From a bacterium UBP8_UBA817 (GTDB taxonomy: Bacteria; Margulisbacteria; Marinamargulisbacteria; UBA817): 10,377 nucleotides of DNA. Positions within the stretch are counted from its first letter, which is position 1; each line of letters begins with the position of its first letter. The translations under genes and the position numbers were made by a program. Shown piece after piece: positions 1 through 6,112 of this stretch. The stretch lies in NCBI GenBank assembly GCA_002296285.1, contig DBHX01000058.1:15822-26198 (forward strand). The letters run 5' to 3'. The notes under the pieces are model-generated. The model ran no database searches. It worked only from the letters and a program-made list of their open reading frames with translations, and was not told the DNA's origin.

Positions 1-35
1 CAATGCATCAAACACAATAAAAAAAGAACACGCAT
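1..35 (-). CDS. Possible start of a secreted protein gene, cut by the window edge
   Basis: An ATG at 35 opens a frame that stays open to the window edge and reads MRVLFLLCLMH. One arginine followed by a run of Leu/Phe/Val and a Cys looks like the beginning of a signal peptide or lipoprotein leader. It lies 40 bp downstream of the kinase-like gene, on the same strand, as the next gene of that cluster would. Only 11 codons are visible and there is no strong Shine-Dalgarno sequence (a GGA lies about 9 nt upstream), so this could be chance. Confidence 0.25.
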   Translation of the reverse strand, partial: MRVLFLLCLMH

Positions 36-75
36 TGCACGCCATCCAGCGAAATCAACACCATCAACTTCCAAA

Positions 76-1284
76 CTAAATGGCCAATGAAGGTTTTAGC
101 CAGTGGTTTTCTAATACTGATTTAATTCTCGATAATGAATGGGCATGATCCGTAAAATATTGAGGGCTGATTCCCAAATACTTTAGGGACAATTCTCTAA
201 TCAATGGAAACGGATCCTTTGAAATATCCTCCACCCGAAAGAACGTGGAAATTCTTGAATCATCGGCTAAATAATACATTTTGAGCTCTGGATACTCCTC
301 CAAGCCCAAATTATTATCCACCAATTGTCGCAATAAGGATTTGTATGTCAGACGATCAAACATCTCAGATAATGCCGGAATGTAAATGGCGTGCATATGC
401 TCGACAAATTGCTGAGATGACACCCACTTATTATTTAATGTGGACAGCCAATCAAAATCCCCCAGCAACTGAGTTTTCATTTGGAATAAATTCATGGCCT
501 GTGTTTGATAAGCTTTAAAAAACAACTCCACGTAATGTTTAAAATTCACCTCATCCTCAATGTAATATTGCAAAATACACGCCTCATACAGCCCCCCAGC
601 GATGTATTTTCTTGTCCAATGCTCATTGTCTGATTCAAGCAAATGCGACACATCAATGGCAATTAATTGATGCCCGCTTGATATGTAGTTTTCAAAATGG
701 CGATCCCCTAAGTCAATAAAATCACCAAAGGCGGCGGATGTTGCATAAATGGATACCAATGCATCTTTTTTTTCGGTAAACACTTCGTGCTCATCCAAGA
801 ACTCGGTTAATTCCCAGTCTTTCTCATTGCATTTCATAAAAAAACTTTTGGGTGAGGGCATGGAAAATTGTTTGGCCATTTCTTTAAATACCTGCTGCTG
901 ATTGTTTGCTTTTTCTTTGATCACATAGGATTGATTTGATGCGGTTTCTAATTTATAAATGCTTCGACCTTTTCCTATGTCCGTAACATTGACAATCCCC
1001 GCTTCATTGCATGCCAATGAAGACAGCACCCAATCCAAAATATTGGCTGACTTTAATTTCTCAATGCAAAGATGACGACGCCTTTCTTGAGGCAACTCAT
1101 TAAAAAACGCTTGCCGCAATCGCACATGCTCATTGCCATACAATGCCAACTCAGATTTTGATCGCTTTAATTCCAGCGAAAACTCGGCGTTATTTTCATA
1201 ATAAAACTGAATATCTTCTTCAAAGTAAGGATCAATCCGATTGTGAATACTTAACGCATTAAATGCACGAATTAATTTATCCAT
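76..1284 (-). CDS. Standalone PI3K/LanM-dehydratase-like (DUF4135-type) kinase-fold protein
   Basis: This 402-aa protein starts at the ATG at 1284. That start gives an 8-bp overlap with the end of nnrD (ATGGATAA), whereas the longer in-frame ATG at 1335 would overlap it by 59 bp. Residues 100-113 (VTDIGKGRSIYKLE) look like a nucleotide-binding turn, and K123/K125 in VIKEK are candidate ATP-contacting lysines. GDRHFENYI at 193-201 (Asp194, His196, Asn199) followed by AIDVSH with Asp211 gives the D-x-H-x-x-N...D pattern of PI3/4-kinases and of the LanM dehydratase lobe. No lanthionine cyclase domain follows, and the C-terminal 190 residues are helical and unrecognised. No signal peptide is visible, so it is probably cytosolic. 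The substrate is unknown: lipid, protein or small molecule are all possible. The assignment rests on motifs only. Confidence 0.6.
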   Translation of the reverse strand: MDKLIRAFNALSIHNRIDPYFEEDIQFYYENNAEFSLELKRSKSELALYGNEHVRLRQAFFNELPQERRRHLCIEKLKSANILDWVLSSLACNEAGIVNVTDIGKGRSIYKLETASNQSYVIKEKANNQQQVFKEMAKQFSMPSPKSFFMKCNEKDWELTEFLDEHEVFTEKKDALVSIYATSAAFGDFIDLGDRHFENYISSGHQLIAIDVSHLLESDNEHWTRKYIAGGLYEACILQYYIEDEVNFKHYVELFFKAYQTQAMNLFQMKTQLLGDFDWLSTLNNKWVSSQQFVEHMHAIYIPALSEMFDRLTYKSLLRQLVDNNLGLEEYPELKMYYLADDSRISTFFRVEDISKDPFPLIRELSLKYLGISPQYFTDHAHSLSRIKSVLENHWLKPSLAI

Positions 1285-2161
1285 GATAATGCACCAGTTC
1301 TTGAAACCCTTTGGCGATGTAATTGCACAAATCACTGGCGATTAAGGAACGAAGCCCCAAATCATGTGTGGCAATCTCTGCGATTAATCCATGCATGTAT
1401 ACCCCCAACCTTGCCGCATCATAGGGTAACACCCCCTGAGCCAAAAAACTTGAAATCATTCCTGATAGCACATCCCCAGATCCGGCCGTTGCCAATGATT
1501 CATTCCCAGTTCCTGCACGCCAAATCCCCTCATCATTTGTAATAATGGTGGTGCTTGTTTTGTATACAATGACTTGCCGGACCTTTTTTGCCGCACTCAA
1601 CACATCTTTGTTCACATCCGAGATTGATTCCAGCTTTGTCATCCCCAAAAACTCTTTTGGGTGTGGCGTAAACACCAATTGATTCGGGTTGAATGTGTGA
1701 TGACGGACTTTTTGAAATATTGGAGCCAGGGCATCCGCATCAATCAATGCATTTAATTCATGCATTGTTATTAATTCCAACAGCCCATCATAAAAATCAT
1801 CCGATTGCTTCAAGGGACCAATCCCCGGCCCTACACCAATGGCATCAATGTTGAATTCATCCAGGGTGGTGCGAATGGTATCCACAGCTTTTCTGTCAAA
1901 CCCACCATTAATTTCCGGGGCTTCAATCACCACAGCTTCTGGGGTTCGTTGACGAATCACTTGCGCCGATGAATGGGTTGCGATGGCGTATACGATCCCA
2001 ACCCCGGACCTTAACGCTGCCTCAACCATTAATGCCGCGGCGCCCGTATATCTGGATGACCCCGCAATAATTAACAAGCGGCCATAGGTGCCTTTGTGAG
2101 ACTCCTTTATTCGCTTTGGAATCAGTTGAATAATATCAATTGGATGCCGTCGAATTAACAT
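1277..2161 (-). CDS. nnrD: ADP/ATP-dependent (S)-NAD(P)H-hydrate dehydratase, standalone
   Basis: This 294-aa ribokinase-fold enzyme (CARKD/YjeF C-terminal type) repairs damaged NAD(P)H by dehydrating the S-hydrate at the expense of ADP or ATP. Visible motifs are the N-terminal SHKGTYGRLLIIAGS (21-35), GVGPGIG (109-115), DADAL (141-145), TPHPKE (165-170) and the anion-hole/catalytic signature LATAGSGDVLSG (223-234), with the catalytic Asp at 230. The usual N-terminal YjeF epimerase domain is absent, as in Bacillus YxkO. The ATG at 2161 lies inside the gltX 3' end (26-bp overlap), with no clear Shine-Dalgarno sequence, suggesting translational coupling. Its stop overlaps the start of the kinase-like gene. 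The epimerase partner is not in this window. Confidence 0.92.
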   Translation of the reverse strand: MLIRRHPIDIIQLIPKRIKESHKGTYGRLLIIAGSSRYTGAAALMVEAALRSGVGIVYAIATHSSAQVIRQRTPEAVVIEAPEINGGFDRKAVDTIRTTLDEFNIDAIGVGPGIGPLKQSDDFYDGLLELITMHELNALIDADALAPIFQKVRHHTFNPNQLVFTPHPKEFLGMTKLESISDVNKDVLSAAKKVRQVIVYKTSTTIITNDEGIWRAGTGNESLATAGSGDVLSGMISSFLAQGVLPYDAARLGVYMHGLIAEIATHDLGLRSLIASDLCNYIAKGFQELVHYHG

Positions 2162-3587
2162 GTTTTAACACCAATTCTAATCGTGCCTTAATTTCGTTTA
2201 ATGGAATCAACGCTAAGCAATCAATTAAATTCGGGCCAGATTCATCCCCAGTCATGCTTTTACGCATGGGTTTCATCACCTTTCCTTTACCTAACGAAAG
2301 ACTTTCAATCGCACCTTCCATCAACTCAGTCACAGACGACGCATCCCATTTTGATAATTGGGCAATGGCAGCATGCGCATATTCAATGACCTTGATGTCG
2401 GACTCTGTGATTGGCAATGCTTGAAATTTGTTAAAAAAATCAGTGGTATCTCGTGAATATACATCGAGATAGTCATTAATTTGAGATAAGGTTTCTATAT
2501 TATCTCTGACCGATAATATTTTACGATCTAAATCCGATAGTTTTTTCAATTTTGGATCCACAAAAGAGTGAATCAACGCCAATATTTCATGATCAGATTT
2601 TTTGGCCAAATACTGTTTATTCATCCATGTTAGCTTTACGGTATCGAATACGGCCCCCGCTTTGTTAATTCTTGAAATATCAAATAAATCGTTCAATTCC
2701 TCACGAGACAACAATTCCTTACCGTCTGGCGGCGACCACCCGAGTAATGACAAATAATTGATTAAAGCATCCGCGAGAAAACCGTCATCTCGATACTCAC
2801 TGACTGATTTTGCCCCATGACGCTTCGACAACTTGGATCGATCTGGCCCTAATATAATGGGCAAATGCGCAAATTGTGGAACATCCCAACCAAACGCATC
2901 ATACATCATGATTTGACGCGGCGTATTTGAAATATGATCCTCGCCTCGAACCACATGCGTAATTCCCATCTCGTGATCATCAACAACCACTGCAAAATTA
3001 TAGGTGGGATTTCCATCCGATCGAACAATAATAAAATCAGATAACAATTTGGATTCAAATGAAATATCCCCACGAATGACGTCCTTCACAATAATCATGG
3101 CATGATCTGGCACCCTGAATCGAATCGTCCATGGCGTGCCATTGTCCAATTTCTTCGTCACTTCGTCCGGTGAATAGCTCAAACTTTTTCTGGAGTATAC
3201 GTAAGGGATTCCCTGATCTTCCGCAGCTTGTCGTTCGGCCGTTAATTCATCATCTGTTTCAAAACAGTAATACGCATTCCCACTCGACAGCAATTGATCA
3301 ATATAAGGTTGGTATGCTTGATCATTGATTCGTTCCGATTGACGATATTTCATGCCGTTGAGGGGTTGATGAGGTCCCTCGTCAAACGATAACCCAAGCC
3401 AATCTAGGCCTTCCATAATGTTATCTTCAAATTCTTTTTTTGAGCGCTCTAAATCGGTATCTTCAATTCTCAAAACCAATGATGCATCAAGAGATTGAGC
3501 CCAAACCCAATTAAAGATGGCGGTTCTGACACTGCCGATGTGCAGATTTCCAGTAGGTGATGGCGCAAAACGCAATTTTGGTTTCAT
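2136..3587 (-). CDS. gltX: Glutamyl-tRNA synthetase
   Basis: This 483-aa class Ib aminoacyl-tRNA synthetase charges tRNA-Glu with glutamate in the cytosol. The class I signature PSPTGNLHIG spans 9-18 (the HIGH motif is HIGS), LRIEDTDLERS follows at 39-49, VVRGEDHISNTPRQ is at 212-225 and the KMSKS loop is KLSKR at 252-256. The C-terminal helical anticodon-binding domain ends with the recognisable GKVMKPMRKSMTG segment (435-447) and a GPNLIDCLALI stretch. Length is normal for the family. The zinc-binding Cys cluster of the E. coli enzyme is missing: only Cys108 remains in CFETDDEL. Whether it is discriminating or non-discriminating (also charging tRNA-Gln) cannot be told by eye. It starts 5 bp after the upstream secreted-protein gene, with GAGGAAG about 13 nt before the ATG. 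Confidence 0.97.
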   Translation of the reverse strand: MKPKLRFAPSPTGNLHIGSVRTAIFNWVWAQSLDASLVLRIEDTDLERSKKEFEDNIMEGLDWLGLSFDEGPHQPLNGMKYRQSERINDQAYQPYIDQLLSSGNAYYCFETDDELTAERQAAEDQGIPYVYSRKSLSYSPDEVTKKLDNGTPWTIRFRVPDHAMIIVKDVIRGDISFESKLLSDFIIVRSDGNPTYNFAVVVDDHEMGITHVVRGEDHISNTPRQIMMYDAFGWDVPQFAHLPIILGPDRSKLSKRHGAKSVSEYRDDGFLADALINYLSLLGWSPPDGKELLSREELNDLFDISRINKAGAVFDTVKLTWMNKQYLAKKSDHEILALIHSFVDPKLKKLSDLDRKILSVRDNIETLSQINDYLDVYSRDTTDFFNKFQALPITESDIKVIEYAHAAIAQLSKWDASSVTELMEGAIESLSLGKGKVMKPMRKSMTGDESGPNLIDCLALIPLNEIKARLELVLKHVNSTASN

Positions 3588-3592
3588 TGAAT

Positions 3593-3925
3593 CTAGTATA
3601 CTTCCTCAATGTACACGCTCGCAACGTCTGATCGAATGCCAATGGCTTTGGCCAAATCAAGGTTTGTTTTATATTTCGAGCCTTCTCTTTTGATGACCTT
3701 TGCTACGGCACTTTTTCCATTGGTAGGGTGGATAAACCGAACAAATTGACCGGTAAAATCTTCAGGAACGACCACCGTAAATGGAACAATCTCGGCCACG
3801 TTTGGCAGGGAAACATTAAAAAATACATTGTCCATCGCTCGAGATGGAAAGACGATGGTTGACCATAAAAAACACAGCATTAAAATTATTTTTTTCACAT
3901 ACAAATTATACTCAAGTCTTTCCAT
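3593..3925 (-). CDS. Small exported protein with a shortened RlpA-like double-psi barrel
   Basis: This frame encodes 110 aa. VKKIILMLCFLW at 10-21, ending in FPSRA around residue 30, is a classic signal peptide, so the mature protein of about 80 aa should be periplasmic or secreted. Residues 60-109 (for example TNGKSAVAKVIKREG and DLAKAIGIRSDVASVYIEEV) resemble the C-terminal half of the RlpA double-psi beta-barrel (NGrSVvVrInDRGP ... DLSxxAAxxLG). The aspartate of the NDRGP motif is replaced and the N-terminal part of the barrel is short, so peptidoglycan lytic activity is doubtful. The start is uncertain. The ATG at 3925 gives the whole frame, but a strong promoter (-10 at 3905-3910) sits inside it, which favours the GTG at 3898. 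That GTG places VKK at the N-terminus and would be almost leaderless. Neither start has a Shine-Dalgarno sequence. It leads the gltX cluster. Confidence 0.6.
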   Translation of the reverse strand: MERLEYNLYVKKIILMLCFLWSTIVFPSRAMDNVFFNVSLPNVAEIVPFTVVVPEDFTGQFVRFIHPTNGKSAVAKVIKREGSKYKTNLDLAKAIGIRSDVASVYIEEVY

Positions 3926-3933
3926 TCAGACAA
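3905..3933 (-). promoter_or_regulatory. Sigma70-like promoter for the secreted protein-gltX-nnrD-kinase cluster
   Basis: On the minus strand, TTGTCT (3928-3933) is followed by a 17-bp spacer and a perfect TATAAT (3905-3910). Expected transcription start is about 3898-3900, at or next to the GTG codon at 3898, so the first gene would have almost no leader. No other promoter-quality sequence was seen in the tightly packed genes downstream. Confidence 0.5.
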
Positions 3934-3978
3934 TACAGATTCGTTCACGGGATGATTAAAATAGACTTCGTTATGCTA

Positions 3979-4007
3979 TTGCATCCAAAGTAAATCAAGT
4001 ATATTTA
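3979..4007 (+). promoter_or_regulatory. Weak candidate promoter for the oxygenase gene
   Basis: TTGCAT (3979-3984), a 17-bp spacer and TATTTA (4002-4007) lie 55 bp upstream of the oxygenase start, in an AT-rich divergent intergenic region. The match to consensus is modest. A second AT-rich block at 4030-4038 (TATTATAAA) could serve as an alternative -10 element but lacks a matching -35. Confidence 0.25.
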
Positions 4008-4050
4008 ATATGTTTATAGTAAAATGTAGTATTATAAAATCAAAACATTA

Positions 4051-4056
4051 GAGAGA
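4051..4056 (+). promoter_or_regulatory. Ribosome binding site of the oxygenase gene
   Basis: GAGAGA is spaced 5 nt from the ATG at 4062. It supports this start and shows that the plus-strand gene has its own translation signal. Confidence 0.5.
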
Positions 4057-4061
4057 TAGCT

Positions 4062-4838
4062 ATGATAGATAAACAAACATTAATCCCAAACTTTGAAAAA
4101 TTTTCACATAAAAAACCTTTTTCTTATGCCGTCGTTGACGATTTTTTTCCTACTGAACTCGCCAATCAATTGTCGTCTGAATTTCCAGATTTTGATGATT
4201 CCAAATGGCATGAGTATAAAAACCAAATTGAAATTAAAAAAGTATCCAATAACTGGAACGTCTTTCCTAAAACCACCTATGAAACATTTACATATTTAAA
4301 TTCTGCACCATTTTTAAACATGATAATGGAGCTTACTGGCGTCCCAATTCTTTTGCCCGATAATGGCTTAAATGGAGGTGGATGGCACATTCACGCGAAT
4401 GGTGGAAAACTCAATCCTCATTTGGACTACTCGCTGCATCCTAAATTACCATACCAAAGAAAAATCAATATTATTGTTTATTTGCAACCCAATTGGCAAA
4501 CCAGTTGGGGGGGGCATTTGGGACTGTATGAACATGATGCGGATACCAAAGGGCCCGGAAAGTTGGTTCATGAAATTGAGCCCATATTTAATCGAGCTGT
4601 CTTTTTTGACACCACTCAAAATAGCTGGCACGGTCTATGCCGTGAGGTATCCACTCCGGATGGCATTTGTCGAAAAAGCATGGCAGCCTACTACTTAACC
4701 ACCCCACCCAAAGATGTGGACCAACGAGGCAAGGCTTTATTTGCGCCAACCGACGATCAGAAATCAGATCAAGACGTGCTTGATTTAATTAAAAAGCGAT
4801 CGGATATTAATCAAGCGTCCTCTGTTTACAATCAATAG
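4062..4838 (+). CDS. 2-oxoglutarate/Fe(II)-dependent oxygenase (prolyl-4-hydroxylase-like)
   Basis: This 258-aa protein of the 2OG-FeII_Oxy_3 type couples oxidation of 2-oxoglutarate to hydroxylation of an unknown substrate. The double-stranded beta-helix is visible: the iron ligands are His120-x-Asp122 in NPHLDYS and the distal His190 in SWHG. Arg204 in RKSMAAYY is the 2OG-binding residue. WGGHLGLY (149-156) and IFNRAVFFDTT (175-185) are typical family strands. The N-terminus (SYAVVDDFFPTELANQL) matches the usual entry helix. There is no signal peptide. Related proteins occur in marine bacteria, phages and large viruses, often near glycan-modification genes, but no such neighbour is present. 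It stands alone on the plus strand. An eight-G homopolymer at 4507-4514 encodes the conserved WGG and could slip. Confidence 0.88.
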   Translation: MIDKQTLIPNFEKFSHKKPFSYAVVDDFFPTELANQLSSEFPDFDDSKWHEYKNQIEIKKVSNNWNVFPKTTYETFTYLNSAPFLNMIMELTGVPILLPDNGLNGGGWHIHANGGKLNPHLDYSLHPKLPYQRKINIIVYLQPNWQTSWGGHLGLYEHDADTKGPGKLVHEIEPIFNRAVFFDTTQNSWHGLCREVSTPDGICRKSMAAYYLTTPPKDVDQRGKALFAPTDDQKSDQDVLDLIKKRSDINQASSVYNQ

Positions 4839-4856
4839 TATAAACAACTCCTGATA

Positions 4857-4955
4857 TTAATACCCGCCTTGCTGATAGGCGGCTTTTAAATACGCCCTAA
4901 ATTCTGAGGCCCTTTTGTTTTGAAATCCGTCATTAAGATTCGTGCAAATGTCCAT
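4857..4955 (-). CDS. Possible 32-aa protein, unrecognised
   Basis: An ATG at 4955, 3 nt after the stop of the 215-aa gene, opens a 32-codon frame ending in TAA. The product starts MDICTNLNDGFQNKRAS and ends KAAYQQGGY, a soluble-looking, aromatic-rich composition with no membrane segment. Position immediately behind a co-directional gene favours translation by reinitiation. There is no clear Shine-Dalgarno sequence, and the frame overlaps the terminator hairpin of the facing gene, which could by itself explain the GC-rich codons at its end. Confidence 0.3.
   Translation of the reverse strand: MDICTNLNDGFQNKRASEFRAYLKAAYQQGGY
4864..4890 (+). terminator. Candidate intrinsic terminator of the oxygenase gene
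   Basis: CCGCCT (4864-4869) and AGGCGG (4877-4882) form a 6-bp GC-rich stem with a 7-nt loop, followed by CTTTTAAA, 25 bp after the oxygenase stop. The T tract is short. In the minus direction the hairpin is not followed by a T run, so it should act for the plus strand only. It overlaps a possible 32-codon minus-strand ORF. Confidence 0.5.
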
Positions 4956-4958
4956 TTT

Positions 4959-5606
4959 CTACTCATTTTTTGGATCAATAACACACATCAACGAGTTGTT
5001 TGCTAGACTCATTAGGTAAACCGACGTTCCATATAGACTCGAATATTCTAAAGCCGAAAGAAACATATCATAGGGGATGTCGACGTTTGTTTGAAGCATC
5101 ACATTGGCGTAACATCCCCCATTAACACCCGTACCATGTTGAATTTGAACACTTTTGAAAAACTCACCCTTTAACTTCATTGGCAACCGCACACCCTGCT
5201 CAACATCTAGCCTACAGTTTATATTATTAAACTTTATTTGAGTTCTGTTTTTTGTTTGATAATCTTTACTCACCGAAAGCATGTTATCATTATCGACATT
5301 TAAATACGTAAACGATAACTCTGTTATTTCTTGACATATACCCCTGACTATTTTTTCAAATCCTAACTGGACCGTACCACAATCCACTTTAATATTATCA
5401 AAATAATCACCCGGTGGTCCGGATCCACCTAAACCAATAATAGACGCATCCATTGATCTCTTTTTCTTAGAAAAGCTCACGGCTTTTCGTTTCCCTTTTT
5501 TTTGATTCATTATTACGTCATTTCTTTTTGCTTTACTTCCGGCGATTGTAAAATGTCGTGACGAACCACCACGTTGAGTCGCCCTCACTCGATCGGCTAC
5601 TGCCAC
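4959..5606 (-). CDS. Unrecognised protein with a basic N-terminal arm and Gly/Pro hinge
   Basis: This 215-aa frame starts at a GTG at 5606, overlapping the stop of the upstream 62-aa gene by 10 bp. I do not recognise the family. Residues 1-51 carry about 16 Lys/Arg against two Asp, including QRGGSSR (11-17), QKKGKRK (35-41) and SKKKRS (46-51). A GLGGSGPPGD hinge (58-67) follows. The remaining 150 residues look like alternating beta strands, with six scattered Cys and no membrane segment. A basic arm joined to a beta-rich body would suit a nucleic-acid-binding or small-virus capsid-like protein, but that is only an inference from shape. No Shine-Dalgarno sequence precedes the GTG. The same frame is open without a stop back to 5702, so coupling or a -1 frameshift from the upstream gene is possible. 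An internal ATG at 5510 is another candidate start. Confidence 0.55.
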   Translation of the reverse strand: MAVADRVRATQRGGSSRHFTIAGSKAKRNDVIMNQKKGKRKAVSFSKKKRSMDASIIGLGGSGPPGDYFDNIKVDCGTVQLGFEKIVRGICQEITELSFTYLNVDNDNMLSVSKDYQTKNRTQIKFNNINCRLDVEQGVRLPMKLKGEFFKSVQIQHGTGVNGGCYANVMLQTNVDIPYDMFLSALEYSSLYGTSVYLMSLANNSLMCVIDPKNE

Positions 5607-5785
5607 AACAACATAAAAAATACATTTGAGATATATTGAAGCTTCTTTTCTTTTCCGAACTCGCGAGACCTCATGGCGGCATACCTCATTTGAGATTTTG
5701 ATTTAAATACAGGCCGTTTTATCCGACTTGAACGACCCCGTTGCACTGTAATTTTTGACATAATTAAAGACCTCACTCCATTCAT
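5597..5785 (-). CDS. Small very basic protein, unrecognised (phage-like flavour)
   Basis: This is a 62-aa frame from the ATG at 5785. A second start, the ATG at 5761 (MSKITVQRG), is preceded by GTGAGG 9 nt upstream. The first start is preceded by AAGGGGG 8 nt upstream, a slightly better pairing, so I keep the longer form. The protein is rich in Lys/Arg (14 in the last 54 residues) with few acidic residues. It contains QRGRSSR (15-21) and FKSKSQMRYAAM (27-38). The latter loosely recalls KSKxQxR segments in small phage or prophage proteins. A hydrophobic end (NVFFMLLWQ) comes from the region where the next gene's frame is also open. It shares the QRGxSSR motif with the 215-aa neighbour. Function unknown; nucleic-acid binding is a guess from charge. 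Confidence 0.5.
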   Translation of the reverse strand: MNGVRSLIMSKITVQRGRSSRIKRPVFKSKSQMRYAAMRSREFGKEKKLQYISNVFFMLLWQ

Positions 5786-6112
5786 AAAAATCGCCCCCTT
5801 TTTTTAATTAGTAGCTAAACACTTCTATATTAAGCTATATATTTACCAATAAAAAAACCCCTACGTTTTATGACCGTCCTCGCACTCGTAATCCTGTGAT
5901 TCATGATGAACACTGATCAAAACCACAATATATCGTAAGCGGCAATGAACGACTGTATTTGTTCAAATAAGATGAACTGATGAACCAAAAATTTCTTTAC
6001 GGCGTCTGTAATTCATTCAATTTGCCCGCACCCGGCCTCGGATTACCCTGTGTAGAAAATCATTGCATCATAGGGCCATTCCAGAACCATTTTGAATGCA
6101 TCGATAGATGAT
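5786..6112. other. 327-bp gene-poor gap between the basic-protein genes and aconitase
   Basis: Apart from the RBS at 5794-5800, no convincing gene, tRNA or terminator is visible. The part next to the 62-aa gene (about 5800-5860) is very AT-rich, with a T7 run on the minus strand at 5851-5857 that has no hairpin before it. GATGAAC occurs at 5905, 5971 and 5979. A locally GC-rich block lies around 6023-6042. A 43-codon plus-strand frame (5980-6111) exists but has no good RBS. The aconitase transcript enters this gap with no clear intrinsic terminator. Confidence 0.5.
5794..5800 (-). promoter_or_regulatory. Ribosome binding site of the 62-aa basic protein gene
   Basis: AAGGGGG on the minus strand is 8 nt before the ATG at 5785. 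With one G-U wobble it can pair along seven bases with the usual anti-Shine-Dalgarno sequence. It is one of the stronger RBS candidates in the window and supports real translation of this small gene. Confidence 0.45.

Noticed and set aside
1285..1335. ATG at 1335 as the kinase-like protein start
   Set aside because: It would overlap nnrD by 59 bp, and the ATG at 1284 gives a usual 8-bp overlap; neither has a good RBS, so this is a preference, not proof.
4372..4698. Alternative plus-strand frame inside the oxygenase, which might have indicated a frameshift
   Set aside because: The main frame keeps every conserved oxygenase residue from start to stop, so no frameshift is needed.
5851..5861. 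GGGG followed by T7 on the minus strand as an aconitase terminator
   Set aside because: No complementary arm upstream forms a hairpin, so there is no support for an intrinsic terminator.
5905..5985. Three GATGAAC copies as an iteron or CRISPR-like array
   Set aside because: Only seven bases long, irregular spacing (66 and 8 bp), no constant repeat-spacer pattern.
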